Below are positions 38,791 through 48,588 of a stretch of DNA of 64,000 nt, in pieces (position 1 is the first letter of the stretch; every line of letters starts with the position of its first letter). Location of the stretch: contig NZ_BDJF01000016.1 in assembly GCF_001895205.1 (NCBI RefSeq), forward strand, positions 310,001-374,000. Direction: 5' to 3'. Position numbers and translations under genes: made by a program. A model generated the notes under the pieces. It was not told the origin of the DNA. It ran no database searches and saw only the letters and a program-made list of their open reading frames with translations. The DNA is from Vibrio injensis. GTDB taxonomy: Bacteria > Pseudomonadota > Gammaproteobacteria > Enterobacterales > Vibrionaceae.

Positions 38791-40173
38791 TTATTTACGT
38801 CGCCAAGTGGTTCCGTTAGGACCATCTTCTAAAATAATCCCCATCTCCGTTAATTTATGACGAGCAAGATCGGCATTCGCCCAATCTTTATTCGCTCGTG
38901 AGTCATTACGCAGTTTGATCAGCGCTTCAATTTCACTGGTTTGTTCATCATTGCCAATCGAACCTTGCAAAAAGCTTTCTGGTTCTTGATAGAGAATACC
39001 GATCACATCCGCTAACTCACGCATTAATGCCCCCAAAGCACTGGCTTGAAGCATATCTTCTGTTTTAAGTCGGTTGACTTCACGCGCCATATCAAATAAT
39101 ACCGAGTAGGCCTCTGGGGTATTAAAATCATCATTCATCGCGCTGGTAAAGCGGCTAACGTACTCTTCACCACCAGCCGCTGCGACCGTCATATCCAAAC
39201 CACGTAAAGCAGTATAGAGACGTTCTAAAGACGCTCGAGCTTGGGTGAGGTTTTTTTCACTGTAATTCAACTGACTACGATAATGACCAGACATTAAGAA
39301 ATAGCGTACAGTTTCTGGGTCATAATGCTGCAACACATCACGAATGGTAAAGAAATTACCTAATGATTTTGACATTTTTTCTCTGTCTACCATCACCATG
39401 CCACTGTGCATCCAAGTATTCACATACTGGGTATCATGAGCACAGCAAGATTGGGCAATTTCATTTTCATGATGCGGGAACTGCAAATCAGAGCCACCAC
39501 CATGGATATCAAAATGATTACCCAAAATGGATGAGTTCATCGCTGAGCATTCAATATGCCAACCGGGACGTCCCTGACCCCATGGTGATTGCCACATTGG
39601 CTCGCCCGGCTTAGACATCTTCCATAATACAAAATCCAGCGGGCTACGTTTTGCCGTCTCAATATCAACCCGAGCGCCCGCTTGAAGTTGAGTTAGATCT
39701 TGTTTGGATAATCGGCCATACTCTTTAAATTTGCTGACTTCAAACATGACATCACCGTTATCGGCAACATAAGCAAAGCCGCGATCAATCAGCCGTTCTA
39801 CCAAGGCAATAATTTCTTCAATATAAGCCGTGGCACGTGGTTCGATATCTGGACGCAATATATTGAGCGCATCAAAATCGGTGTACATTTCTTGAATGAG
39901 TCGCTCCGTCAATGAATCGCAAGACTCTTGATTCTCAGCGGCACGTTTGATGATTTTGTCATCAATATCGGTGATGTTACGCACAAAGGTGAGATCGTAA
40001 CCCAAATAGCGTAAGTAGCGCGATACCACATCAAAAGAGACAAAGGTACGACCATGACCAATGTGACAGAGATCGTATATGGTGACTCCACAGACATACA
40101 TGCCGACTTTTCCGGCCGTAATGGGTTTGAATTCCTCTTTCTGTCTTGTGAGCGAGTTATAAATCTTCAGCAT
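38791..40173 (-). CDS. cysS: Cysteinyl-tRNA synthetase CysS
   Basis: This 460-residue class I synthetase has a HIGH-type motif CHIGHGRTF (about 36-44), a KMSKS motif [11 protein letters not shown] (about 265-275), and zinc ligands including [13 protein letters not shown] and ECSAMN with HHENE downstream. The length is that of the full bacterial enzyme. It stands alone, divergent from ppiB. A divergent cysS/ppiB pair is common in gammaproteobacteria. Confidence 0.97.
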   Translation of the reverse strand: MLKIYNSLTRQKEEFKPITAGKVGMYVCGVTIYDLCHIGHGRTFVSFDVVSRYLRYLGYDLTFVRNITDIDDKIIKRAAENQESCDSLTERLIQEMYTDFDALNILRPDIEPRATAYIEEIIALVERLIDRGFAYVADNGDVMFEVSKFKEYGRLSKQDLTQLQAGARVDIETAKRSPLDFVLWKMSKPGEPMWQSPWGQGRPGWHIECSAMNSSILGNHFDIHGGGSDLQFPHHENEIAQSCCAHDTQYVNTWMHSGMVMVDREKMSKSLGNFFTIRDVLQHYDPETVRYFLMSGHYRSQLNYSEKNLTQARASLERLYTALRGLDMTVAAAGGEEYVSRFTSAMNDDFNTPEAYSVLFDMAREVNRLKTEDMLQASALGALMRELADVIGILYQEPESFLQGSIGNDEQTSEIEALIKLRNDSRANKDWANADLARHKLTEMGIILEDGPNGTTWRRK

Positions 40174-40319
40174 GATCTCTATCTACTTACCGTTAATTAC
40201 TAAAATGATAAGCGAGTATAACAACTCTATTATCACTAGGTCATCCATTTGGTGTTTTGAATGCGCAAAAAGTTAGGCTAAAATCAGCCATTCATACAAA
40301 ACAAGTAAAGGTAATAGCT

Positions 40320-40814
40320 ATGATCACCCTACATACCAATTTTGGTGACGTAAAAATTCAACTCAATACCGAGAAAGCGCCAGAAACCAGTGCCAATTTT
40401 TTACAATACTGCCGCGATGGCTTTTATGACAATACGCTTTTCCACCGTGTGATTGATGGATTTATGATCCAAGGTGGTGGTATGACTTCTGGCCTACGTG
40501 AAAAAGCGACTCGTGCACCTATCCGCAATGAAGCAAACAATGGTTTGAGCAATAAAACGGGCACACTAGCAATGGCACGCACCATGGACCCACATTCTGC
40601 AAGCTCGCAGTTTTTTATTAATGTCAATGACAATACTTTCCTTGATTTTAAGTCTGAAAGTCGTGACGGCTGGGGATACTGCGTATTTGGTGAAGTGATT
40701 GAAGGCATGGATATCGTCAATAAAATCAAGACCGTTAGCACAGGTTCTTATGGCATGCATCAAGACGTTCCACTGGATGAAGTTGTGATTACTCATACGA
40801 CTATTGCAGAATAA
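40320..40814 (+). CDS. ppiB: Peptidyl-prolyl cis-trans isomerase B (cyclophilin)
   Basis: PpiB has 164 residues from the ATG at 40320 ([16 protein letters not shown]), with AAAGG upstream. A TTG at 40257 gives an unlikely extension. The cyclophilin active site is present: [13 protein letters not shown] (about 40-52), with the catalytic Arg, and [18 protein letters not shown] with Gln and Phe. It is cytoplasmic (no signal peptide). lpxH follows after a short gap with a hairpin. Confidence 0.95.
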   Translation: MITLHTNFGDVKIQLNTEKAPETSANFLQYCRDGFYDNTLFHRVIDGFMIQGGGMTSGLREKATRAPIRNEANNGLSNKTGTLAMARTMDPHSASSQFFINVNDNTFLDFKSESRDGWGYCVFGEVIEGMDIVNKIKTVSTGSYGMHQDVPLDEVVITHTTIAE

Positions 40815-40821
40815 TCAATGG

Positions 40822-40843
40822 ATGGAGCGCGGCTGCGCTCCAT
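40822..40843 (+). other. Intercistronic hairpin between ppiB and lpxH
   Basis: ATGGAGCGC-GGCT-GCGCTCCAT is a 9-bp perfect stem with a tetraloop in the 39-bp gap. No U-run follows. The stem ends 10 bases before the lpxH start, so it may influence lpxH translation or transcript processing. Confidence 0.6.
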
Positions 40844-40853
40844 TAACGGCCTT

Positions 40854-41585
40854 ATGTACACATTATTTATCTCAGATCTTCATCTTACCCCTTCACGTCC
40901 CGATATTACGGATTGCTTTATTCAGTTCATGCGTAATGATGCGACCCAAGCCGATGCTTTGTATGTATTGGGCGATTTATTCGACTTCTGGATCGGAGAT
41001 GATGACCCGACCCCTTTTAGTCGACAAATTAAGCAAGAATTTCAGCAACTGACGTCTGCTGGCGTACCGTGTTACTTCATCCATGGTAATCGCGACTTTT
41101 TGGTAGGTAAACGTTTTGCGAAAGACACGGGTGTGATGTTACTTGAGCAAGAGGCACGGATTAACTTGTATGGCACATCTGCGGTGGTATTACATGGTGA
41201 TACCCTATGCACCGAAGATGTTCGTTATTTAGCCTACCGTGAAAAAGTCCATCAACCTTGGCTACAATGGGTATTTAACCGATTACCTTATTGCCTAAAA
41301 AAACGTATTGTTCGCCGTGTACAAAGCGATATTCGCAGCGATAAAGTCCATAAAGCCATGGAGATCATGGACGTCACTCCTAGTGAAGTCATCAAAGTGA
41401 TGGAAGAGCATCAAGTTACATTAATGATCCATGGCCATACCCATCGCCCTGCTATTCATCATATCGATAACGAAGAGACAAAAATCCGGATCGTTCTTGG
41501 CGATTGGCATCATCAAGGATCGGTACTACGCTATTCTCCACAAGGCTATGCTTTAGAAACAATCCCTTTTATCACCAAAAGTTGA
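40854..41585 (+). CDS. lpxH: UDP-2,3-diacylglucosamine diphosphatase LpxH
   Basis: LpxH has 243 residues from the ATG at 40854 (MYTLFISDLHL). An upstream ATG at 40818 would place part of the hairpin in the coding region and add 12 atypical residues. Calcineurin-type metallophosphatase motifs are all present: SDLHL (8-12), GDLFDFWIGDD, GNRDFL, LHGDTLCT and HGHTHRP. It makes lipid X in lipid A synthesis at the inner membrane. Linkage ppiB-lpxH is usual. Confidence 0.96.
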   Translation: MYTLFISDLHLTPSRPDITDCFIQFMRNDATQADALYVLGDLFDFWIGDDDPTPFSRQIKQEFQQLTSAGVPCYFIHGNRDFLVGKRFAKDTGVMLLEQEARINLYGTSAVVLHGDTLCTEDVRYLAYREKVHQPWLQWVFNRLPYCLKKRIVRRVQSDIRSDKVHKAMEIMDVTPSEVIKVMEEHQVTLMIHGHTHRPAIHHIDNEETKIRIVLGDWHHQGSVLRYSPQGYALETIPFITKS

Positions 41586-41700
41586 TTAGCTTTTCGAACA
41601 TAAAAACGCTTTTAAATAACATCCATTGGGTTAGCTTAACAGACGTACTACTATTAATGGTGGTACGTTAAGGCGATAGATAACTAAGAAGGGCGTCCTA

Positions 41701-42912
41701 TTGAAGTACTCCTATATTGCAAGGCAACCGATTTTAGATCGAGAGCGTAACACAGTCGGTTATGAACTACTGTTTCGTGATGGTCCTAACAATACCTTCC
41801 CACAAATCGACGCCGAACTTGCCACCAGTCGATTGTTATCGGACCACTTTTGGTCAGTACAATATCGTGCCGGAAAATTATGGGAGTTTGTTAATTTTCC
41901 TTATCAAAGCTTAATTAACCTCGTACCTACCCTATTTCCTTCCAGTAACTTGGTTGTCGAGGTACTGGAAGGCTGTACACCCACCGAGGAACTGCTTAAG
42001 GCGATCATTGAGCTCAAAAAGCTCGGTTATACTATTGCCCTCGATGATTTTGTACCCAGTAAAGAGTGGGCAGCTTTTTTGCCTCATATCCACATTATAA
42101 AATTTGATATTCATACTGTTCCTATCGAAAAAGCTCGCTTATTTATTAAGCAATATCAAAAACACAACATACAATTTCTAGCCGAAAAAGTTGAAACCTA
42201 TCAAGAATTTGAGTCAGCAAAGCAAGCTGGATTTGAATACTTTCAAGGTTATTTCTTTAGTCAGCCAGCGTTAATTCAACGAAAAGCACTGGAACCCGCA
42301 TTTTTAACCATCGTGCAACTCTGCAAAGAAATTGCCAAGGAAGAGATTAACTATCAAGAGTTAGGAAGATTAATCAGTAAAGATTTGACGCTCTCGTATA
42401 AATTACTGACCTTTGTCAATTCTTCGGCCATGGTGAGCTCAAAAATACGCTCCTTTAAACAAGCCCTAGTTTATCTAGGTGAGACAAGATTACGTCGCTT
42501 TGTCTCTTTAGTCGCGATTGCCTCCACTCATAAAGATAAGCCTGATGCACTGTATGGTTTATCCATTCAGCGAGCTCGTTATTGTGAATTATTGTCTCTC
42601 AATATTGCCAATGCCGACCAATCAGGCAATGCTTTTCTAACAGGAATGTTCTCACTGATTGATGGCTTACTCGATCAACCCTTAGCAGATATTATTGAAG
42701 AGATGCCGATTGAACAGCAAGTCAAAGACGCGATTGTTTCAGGGGCCGGTCAGTTAGGTAAGGTACTGCAACTGATTAAAGCGTATGAACAAGCTGAGTG
42801 GCAAACCGTGAACGATCTGGCTAAGCAGCTCTCATTAGCGGAACAAACCATCAGTGATTGTTATCATCAAGCGGTTAATTGGACTGCGGATTTGTTTAAT
42901 AGCCATCAGTAG
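41701..42912 (+). CDS. Degenerate EAL plus HDOD signalling protein (YuxH family)
   Basis: The protein has 403 residues from a TTG start. An N-terminal EAL-like domain (about 1-200) opens with ARQPILDRERNTVGYELLFRDG, where the catalytic EAL is replaced by YEL. Although IALDDF and FLAEKVET are recognisable, the metal ligands are incomplete, so c-di-GMP hydrolysis is unlikely. A HDOD domain (about 205-395) follows with DLTLSYKLLTFVNSSAM and IRSFKQALVYLGETRLRRFV. Proteins of this type act as regulatory adaptors (family knowledge). No partner is encoded nearby. Confidence 0.88.
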   Translation: MKYSYIARQPILDRERNTVGYELLFRDGPNNTFPQIDAELATSRLLSDHFWSVQYRAGKLWEFVNFPYQSLINLVPTLFPSSNLVVEVLEGCTPTEELLKAIIELKKLGYTIALDDFVPSKEWAAFLPHIHIIKFDIHTVPIEKARLFIKQYQKHNIQFLAEKVETYQEFESAKQAGFEYFQGYFFSQPALIQRKALEPAFLTIVQLCKEIAKEEINYQELGRLISKDLTLSYKLLTFVNSSAMVSSKIRSFKQALVYLGETRLRRFVSLVAIASTHKDKPDALYGLSIQRARYCELLSLNIANADQSGNAFLTGMFSLIDGLLDQPLADIIEEMPIEQQVKDAIVSGAGQLGKVLQLIKAYEQAEWQTVNDLAKQLSLAEQTISDCYHQAVNWTADLFNSHQ

Positions 42913-42971
42913 ACAGCTATCTCCATTATCCTTAAACTTCGTTGACTCTTTTTCTATGATGATTTTATTTT

Positions 42972-43430
42972 ATGGATATCTGCTATTGTCAACGTCAAGT
43001 TGAATATGCCAAATGCTGCCAACCGATTCATTCTGATCCTACTAATGCACAGACCCCAGAGCAATTAATGCGGGCTCGCTATAGTGCCCATGTATTAGGT
43101 TTAGTCGATTTTGTCATCAATACCTACCATTCTTCTTGCCACGCCGATCTTCAGCGCGAGGCGATCGCAGATTCGATCAATAGCCAATGGACAGGATTAG
43201 CAATCATACGAACCTGGTTGGGGAGTGATCCCAACGAAGGTTTTGTGCACTTTAAAGCCTTCTTTGTTGATCAGCAGCAAACACTTTGCTTAGAAGAACA
43301 ATCACGTTTTGTGAGGGAAAATCAGCAGTGGTTCTACATTGATGGCACCTTTCCAAAGCACAATAAAGTCGGACGTAATGAGCCATGCCCTTGCGGGAGC
43401 GGTAAAAAATTCAAGCAATGCTGTGGGTAA
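42972..43430 (+). CDS. YchJ-family SEC-C motif protein (UPF0225)
   Basis: The protein has 152 residues. Zinc-binding cysteine motifs are at both ends: [15 protein letters not shown] at about 4-18, and the SEC-C motif [18 protein letters not shown] at the C-terminus. An NTF2-like YchJ core ([21 protein letters not shown]) is in between. Function is unknown. The gene is single, between the HDOD gene and a convergent DUF2057 gene. Confidence 0.9.
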   Translation: MDICYCQRQVEYAKCCQPIHSDPTNAQTPEQLMRARYSAHVLGLVDFVINTYHSSCHADLQREAIADSINSQWTGLAIIRTWLGSDPNEGFVHFKAFFVDQQQTLCLEEQSRFVRENQQWFYIDGTFPKHNKVGRNEPCPCGSGKKFKQCCG

Positions 43431-43451
43431 ACTGTTTTTCAGTCTTCCCAA

Positions 43452-44120
43452 TTACTCTTGCTGACCGATCCATTGACGAAAGATGGCTTTCTGCTGCTGA
43501 TTCGCTTGCAAATAGAGCTGTTGCAATTGACTGACAAGAGAGTCTTCATCGGCTGAGGGAAGCGGCTGAGAGTGACTAGGTATCAATTTAGTCCGATTAT
43601 CCACCGTCAGGTAGCTCATGCTAATCGACGCTTTACCGGATTGTTTATTGTATTCCATCACGCTATCAATAAAATTTTGTCCAAGTACAAAACCGCTGAT
43701 GGCGATAATGTCACTGGTCTGTTCAATTGGTCGTTGGTTAGTGGCATCAACCAATTGCCAGGTAAACTGATCAATCTCTCTTCGTGCTTGCTGGGCATTG
43801 CGATAATCGGGTAACTGAAATGTTAGCTCTTGATTTTCAGCATTAAAGCGCACGATGACTAATTCACTGCTGACCGTCTCTACCGTATCGCGATTCACAA
43901 ATGGCTGGGAGTAACGAAAAGCGATTTGATGCGTCCCATTAGGCAAAACCAGCGTTTTATTGCTACTAAATAACCCACCTTCGAGCCGCGGTTTTTCTAA
44001 ATTGACTACGGATAAGTTAATCGCCTCAGGCACCACTAATTGTACTTGAGCATGAGCCAGACTAACCATACTGCAGGCCAGTAAGCATCCACGCCAGATT
44101 AGGTTGATATAAGTCGTCAT
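43452..44120 (-). CDS. DUF2057 (YccT-like) periplasmic protein
   Basis: The protein has 222 residues from the ATG at 44120. An ATG at 44138 is in frame but lacks a ribosome site. A signal peptide (about 1-24, SLAHA|Q) is followed by a beta-rich domain with VVPEAINLSVVNLEKPRL and LPNGTHQIAFRYSQPF, which are DUF2057 hallmarks. Its function is unknown. It is exported. Confidence 0.85.
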   Translation of the reverse strand: MTTYINLIWRGCLLACSMVSLAHAQVQLVVPEAINLSVVNLEKPRLEGGLFSSNKTLVLPNGTHQIAFRYSQPFVNRDTVETVSSELVIVRFNAENQELTFQLPDYRNAQQARREIDQFTWQLVDATNQRPIEQTSDIIAISGFVLGQNFIDSVMEYNKQSGKASISMSYLTVDNRTKLIPSHSQPLPSADEDSLVSQLQQLYLQANQQQKAIFRQWIGQQE

Positions 44121-44145
44121 TACGATAGTTTCTCCCATAAAACAT

Positions 44146-44172
44146 AAAAAAGCCCAGCATAGCTGGGCTTAT
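44146..44172 (-). terminator. Terminator of the porin gene
   Basis: On the minus strand AAGCCCAGC-TAT-GCTGGGCTT is followed by TTTTATG. It lies 20 bp after the porin stop and precedes the DUF2057 gene on the same strand. Confidence 0.9.
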
Positions 44173-44192
44173 AGTAACAATAACGTTATGAA

Positions 44193-45152
44193 TTACCAGT
44201 AAACACGAGCACCGATAGCAAGGCTGCTTACGTTTTTCTCGTTATCAGTATCGTTGAAACCGTATTCAACATAAGTACGTGCCCATTTAGCAAACATATA
44301 CTCAGCACCTAGGTATAGGTTAGTAATGTCGGCCGCATCGTTCTTACCATCGATAAATTGTGCACCACCGTAAAGCGAAGTTTTTGGAGCAACTTCGTAC
44401 TTAGCACCTAGGTGGAAACCGTTAGATTTCACTTTACCATCAGTCAGTTTATTCTTATCTTCGTTATAAGCATAAGTAAAACCAACCGTACCTTTACCTA
44501 ATAGGTACTCAGCTGTCGCTTCAAAGTAAGTTGACTCGACATTTTTCACGCCAACTTTGTCAGTCATTGAAGCGCCACCAATATGCAGAGCCCATGAATC
44601 ATAAGTAGTACCAGCGTAGATCTCGAACAACTCAGCATTGGTGTTATTCTCAGCTAGGTTGTATTGTGCCTTCACCCAGCTATTGTCTAGAGCCAACTGG
44701 TATTTAATTGCACTGCTTTGCCAAAAGTTTTCTTTAGTATCCAGACCACCACGGTATGGTGCCAAACCATAATGGTATGAATATTCAGCACCATATACAT
44801 CATCATAAAGAGGGCTGTGCTTACCGTAGGTCATAACACCGTACTCTGAGCTCATACCGATGTAGTGCTGACGCAATTCCCAGCTTTCACCAACACGGTA
44901 CTCAACTTTAGCAACAACATCCAAACCTTCTTCAAGAGCTTTGTAAGTGAGGTTTACCCCAACACGTGAAGAACCTTGGTCAATTTTAGGATCAACACTG
45001 TTACCGTTTGCGTCTTTTTTGTTTGTAAACTCAACGTGCTGACGAAGTTGACCGTAAAAATCGACAGTCACGTCGTCTGATTTGTAGATATCTGCTGCGT
45101 TTACTGACGTTGCTGCTGAAGCAACCAGTAGTGCGACTAGAGTTTTTTTCAT
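44193..45152 (-). CDS. OmpU-type outer-membrane porin
   Basis: This 319-residue outer-membrane protein has a signal peptide (1-19, SVNA|A), then the DVTVDFYGQLRQHVEF opening and repeated amphipathic beta-strands ending in aromatic residues. The start of the mature part, DQGSSRVGVNLTYKALEEGLDVVAKVEYR, is the Gram-negative porin motif. The last residue is Trp (ARVYW). Porins usually end in Phe, but Trp is also accepted by BamA. It is a general diffusion porin by homology. It is a single gene with its own terminator. On the minus strand a perfect TTGACA (45292-45287) lies about 135 bp upstream, but its -10 partner is poor, as is common for activator-dependent porin promoters. Confidence 0.88.
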   Translation of the reverse strand: MKKTLVALLVASAATSVNAADIYKSDDVTVDFYGQLRQHVEFTNKKDANGNSVDPKIDQGSSRVGVNLTYKALEEGLDVVAKVEYRVGESWELRQHYIGMSSEYGVMTYGKHSPLYDDVYGAEYSYHYGLAPYRGGLDTKENFWQSSAIKYQLALDNSWVKAQYNLAENNTNAELFEIYAGTTYDSWALHIGGASMTDKVGVKNVESTYFEATAEYLLGKGTVGFTYAYNEDKNKLTDGKVKSNGFHLGAKYEVAPKTSLYGGAQFIDGKNDAADITNLYLGAEYMFAKWARTYVEYGFNDTDNEKNVSSLAIGARVYW

Positions 45153-45365
45153 AATAATCCACTGCCTTTTCTTAGTATGGGAATTCCGTTTCGGTTCCCT
45201 TAGTTTTAGAAGATGGTCGGCTAACTCTGCGGTTAGTTACCATCGCCACTAAATTCGAGCTTTAGATTGCAAAAGAATACGGCGCATGTCAAATATGAAA
45301 AAAAATATTTATAAAAACAACATAAACCATTAAATAACAACAAGTTAAATCTAAATCCCACTCTA

Positions 45366-45395
45366 TTGATAAGCATTGAAGGTGAAAAATATAAT
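45366..45395 (+). promoter_or_regulatory. Strong sigma-70 promoter in the porin-dinG gap
   Basis: TTGATA (45366-45371), 18 bases, then TATAAT (45390-45395): 5 of 6 and 6 of 6 consensus matches. It points toward dinG but a terminator-like stem with nine T residues lies in between. Confidence 0.55.
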
Positions 45396-45401
45396 TAATA
45401 A

Positions 45402-45559
45402 TAAATGTTAAATAGTTTAACAATACACCAATAATTAGAACTTAAATCTAAATTAAATGCGACTTTCAGATTAGTAGACCAAATTTAAGAAAACAAAAAG
45501 CATTAAAAACTAAAATGCATCTTGAACATCTTAAGTGTATGAAGGTTCAGTTTTTTTTT
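45402..45559 (+). ncRNA. Candidate small RNA between the porin gene and dinG
   Basis: The expected start is about 45402 from the TTGATA/TATAAT promoter. TGAAC-AT-CTT (45523-45532) pairs with AAG-GTTCA (45542-45549), with a 2-nt bulge, followed by GTTTTTTTTT (nine T residues to 45559). That gives an RNA of about 158 nt with only a 9-codon open frame. A second stem GTTAAA-TAG-TTTAAC lies near the 5' end. The region is very AT-rich, so chance resemblance is a real alternative. It could also be the leader of dinG with an attenuator. Confidence 0.35.
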
Positions 45560-45701
45560 GTGAGCAAGATCTAGAATTGATTTAAAAGCAGGCAATTATC
45601 GGACTCATGGCGGCAAAGTTTTCGATTTCATCCAACAAAATTCCCCACCGCTCATCCAAAAAGCTGTGTTACTATCCTGCTCCTGCTACTTAGGTCCAGT
45701 T

Positions 45702-47774
45702 ATGTTAACCACAAAAATTCAACAATCCATTCGTACCAGTTACCAAAACCTGCACCATCAGTTGGATAATTTTATCCCTCGGCGCGCACAAAATTTTCTG
45801 GTCGCAGAAATTGCCAAAACACTCTGTGGTCAATATCACGCTTCAACCCGCATGATCGTCGCAGAAGCAGGAACTGGGATTGGTAAATCACTCTCTTATT
45901 TAATGGCCGTCATCCCTGTCGCACGACTTAATCAACGTAAAGTGGTGATATCCACCGCAACCGTTGCTTTGCAAGAACAGTTGATGCACAAAGATTTGCC
46001 ACTGTATCGCCGCATCACCGATCAAAACTTTTCTTTACTGATCGCCAAAGGCCGACAACGTTATTGCTGCACCGAAAAATTGGCGGTGGCTTGTGGTCAC
46101 GATAACAATCAGTTAGCGATGTTTGAGAGTAAACCAACAGCAAAAGACACTGAACAGTTGCAGACGCTTTATCAACAGCTAAAAAACGGGCAATGGGATG
46201 GCGATCGTGACAGTTGGCCAAGCCCTATCTCTGATTTAGTGTGGTCAACTATTGTCAGTGATAAACACAGTTGTAATGGTAGCTTCGCCGCTCATCGAGA
46301 TTGTCCTTTTCAAAAAGCACGCTCCGAAATGGATAAAGCCGATGTCATTATCGCCAATCATAGCTTGGTGATGGCCGATGCCGACTTAGGTGGAGGCGTG
46401 ATTCTTCCTGAACCTGAAAATACCATTTATGTGTTTGACGAAGCGCACCATCTGCCTCATGTGGCCCGTGAACATGCCTCAGCCTCAGCCAGTATGAAAG
46501 GCAGCGTTAGTTGGTTAGAAAAGCTCAATCAAGCGCTCGCGCGCGCGATATCGCTAGCGGATGCCAAACGAGTCGCACGCTTTGAAAATGAAGCCCGTAA
46601 CGCCTTGCAACAACTGATCCCGCTCCTCAATCAACTACCCAATCAGTTTGATGCCAGCGCTTTTGAAGAGAATGTGCTGCGATTTGAACATGGTGAACTT
46701 CCTAGCTGGCTTGAAGAACAAGCCAAAGAACTTAAGCTACATTCTCAAAAAGCCAACCAAGCCGTGAGCAAAATTACGGATTTAATCGCCGAACGTGTCA
46801 AAGACGGTGAACTGGCCAGCCGTTTAGCTGAGCCTGTTCTCGCCGAATTAGGTTTCTTCTTACAACGTTTAGAAAAACTCGCCCAAGTTTGGCAATTAAT
46901 GGCTGAGCCTAAACGAGAAAAAGGAGCCCCACTCGCACGCTGGTTAGCAATCCATAATGGACGAGAAGGCGACTATATTGTTAATGTCTCACCTCTTGAA
47001 ATTGGTTGGCAGTTGGATCAAAAAATTTGGAGTCGCTGTGTTGGAGCCATTTTGGTTTCTGCGACGATGCGAGCCTTAAATTCATTCAGTTTCTTTTGTC
47101 GTCAGGCCGGGATCAGTGAAAAGCCAGAAGATGGCGTACGATTTTTAGCCTTATCGTCGCCGTTTGATTATCAAAATCAAGCCAAGCTATTGATCCCTAA
47201 GATGGATTATGAGCCGCAAGCGGCACAATATACCGATCATCTCGTCGAAAAGATTCATCAGTACATTGTCCCTAATCAAGCCAATTTGGTCCTGTTTGCT
47301 TCTTACTGGCAAATGAAAGAGGTTGAGCAAAAAATCAGCAAAAAATTTCTAAAAAAAGCTTGGGATTGGCAAATGCAAGGTACAACATCCAGAACTGAGC
47401 TGCTCAATAAACATAAAATGCTCGTGCAATGCGGCAAAACAAGCATCCTTTTTGGTACTGGTAGCTTTTCGGAAGGGCTGGACCTTCCGGGTGAACTTTT
47501 ACAAAACGTCATCATAACCAAAATTCCTTTTGCTGTGCCTAGTTCTCCCGTTGAACAAGCCCATGCTGAATATATTCAGCAACGCGGGGGTAATCCCTTC
47601 TTGCAAATTAGTGTCCCTGAGGCGAGTAAAAAATTAATTCAAGCCGTGGGGCGATTATTGCGTAAAGAAAGTGATTCTGGCCGAGTAGTTCTGCTTGACC
47701 GACGTATCGTTTCTAAACGCTACGGCAAAGCACTCTTGGATGCGCTTCCCCCTTTTCAACGGATTATTGAATAA
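45702..47774 (+). CDS. dinG: ATP-dependent DNA helicase DinG
   Basis: DinG has 690 residues from the ATG at 45702 (TAGGT upstream). The XPD-type SF2 helicase has Walker A EAGTGIGKS (55-63), the [4Fe-4S] cysteines in RYCCTEKLAVACG and later HSCNGSFAAHRDCPF, DEAH-type VFDEAHHLP, and motif VI QAVGRLLRKESDSGRVVLLDRR. The 5'-3' helicase removes R-loops and aids replication restart. The 3-bp spacing to priC suggests a replication-repair transcript. Confidence 0.95.
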   Translation: MLTTKIQQSIRTSYQNLHHQLDNFIPRRAQNFLVAEIAKTLCGQYHASTRMIVAEAGTGIGKSLSYLMAVIPVARLNQRKVVISTATVALQEQLMHKDLPLYRRITDQNFSLLIAKGRQRYCCTEKLAVACGHDNNQLAMFESKPTAKDTEQLQTLYQQLKNGQWDGDRDSWPSPISDLVWSTIVSDKHSCNGSFAAHRDCPFQKARSEMDKADVIIANHSLVMADADLGGGVILPEPENTIYVFDEAHHLPHVAREHASASASMKGSVSWLEKLNQALARAISLADAKRVARFENEARNALQQLIPLLNQLPNQFDASAFEENVLRFEHGELPSWLEEQAKELKLHSQKANQAVSKITDLIAERVKDGELASRLAEPVLAELGFFLQRLEKLAQVWQLMAEPKREKGAPLARWLAIHNGREGDYIVNVSPLEIGWQLDQKIWSRCVGAILVSATMRALNSFSFFCRQAGISEKPEDGVRFLALSSPFDYQNQAKLLIPKMDYEPQAAQYTDHLVEKIHQYIVPNQANLVLFASYWQMKEVEQKISKKFLKKAWDWQMQGTTSRTELLNKHKMLVQCGKTSILFGTGSFSEGLDLPGELLQNVIITKIPFAVPSSPVEQAHAEYIQQRGGNPFLQISVPEASKKLIQAVGRLLRKESDSGRVVLLDRRIVSKRYGKALLDALPPFQRIIE

Positions 47775-47776
47775 TC

Positions 47777-48409
47777 ATGGTGAAAGCATTATTTCCCGCT
47801 CGCTCTAAACAATTAACTCACCGTAAACCTATCACTAACAATGACCGGTTCGGATCGGCGACTAAACGACTGCAACGCTTAATGTGTTATAGCGAACTTA
47901 TCGACCAACAATATCGTCATCAGGCAAGGCGCTGGTTCGACAGTCAATTGTTTAAGAAAAACGTATACTCCTTGAAGTCATGTGTACATGAAACACAACA
48001 CACGCTCTCTCAGTTGAGCCAAACTTGCTGTGAATCTAATCCCAACCTAGTGCAAGTACAACACCTAAGCGATCGTTTATGTACTCAATTAGAGGCGTTG
48101 CAACGCGTGGTTGACGAATGGGAGAATACTTTGCAACGCGATGGGCTAGACAGCGAACGTCCTACTTTAGCTAAGGATATGAGTGAATCTCAATTAGCCG
48201 AACAGTTAATCCAGCATCAACGATGGGAACAGCGTCTATTGACGCTGGTACTTAATCGACAATATCAACTTGAACAAACCTCAGCACGCTACTATCAACA
48301 GGCACAACAAACCCTATCTTTAGCCAAACAGCGTCTTAACCGTTGCCAACAAGCGAAAGCGATCATTGAAGCGCAACTGATTAACCTGCAGAATAACGGC
48401 TCACAATAG
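47777..48409 (+). CDS. priC: Primosomal replication protein PriC
   Basis: The 210-residue basic helical protein has QHQRWEQRLLTLVLNRQYQLE (about 155-175) and AKQRLNRCQQAKAIIEAQLINLQ near the C-terminus, which match PriC. It promotes DnaB loading at stalled forks through the Rep-PriC restart route. It lies 3 bp after dinG and is followed by ybaM, as priC is in E. coli. The N-terminal 40 residues are less conserved. Confidence 0.8.
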   Translation: MVKALFPARSKQLTHRKPITNNDRFGSATKRLQRLMCYSELIDQQYRHQARRWFDSQLFKKNVYSLKSCVHETQHTLSQLSQTCCESNPNLVQVQHLSDRLCTQLEALQRVVDEWENTLQRDGLDSERPTLAKDMSESQLAEQLIQHQRWEQRLLTLVLNRQYQLEQTSARYYQQAQQTLSLAKQRLNRCQQAKAIIEAQLINLQNNGSQ

Positions 48410-48426
48410 AACGATGAGAACGAGAT

Positions 48427-48588
48427 ATGTCCCCTCTCCCAACTTTAGATGATGCGCCCGATGAAATTAAGTTGGCCGTCGATCTTATCTATCTTCTCGA
48501 ATCGAATCAGGTGGATCCACGCACTGCCTTACTCGCTCTCGATTACGTAAAACGCGACCTTGAAAGTAAATTAAAGGAAGAGAAATGA
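48427..48588 (+). CDS. ybaM: Small conserved protein YbaM (DUF2496)
   Basis: The 53-residue protein starts [20 protein letters not shown] and ends with [15 protein letters not shown]. It matches the E. coli YbaM pattern (APD-KLAVDLI-LLE, RALD-VKRD). The start is 17 bp after priC and its stop overlaps the xthA start (ATGA). Function is unknown. The priC-ybaM neighbourhood is conserved across gammaproteobacteria. Confidence 0.9.
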   Translation: MSPLPTLDDAPDEIKLAVDLIYLLESNQVDPRTALLALDYVKRDLESKLKEEK

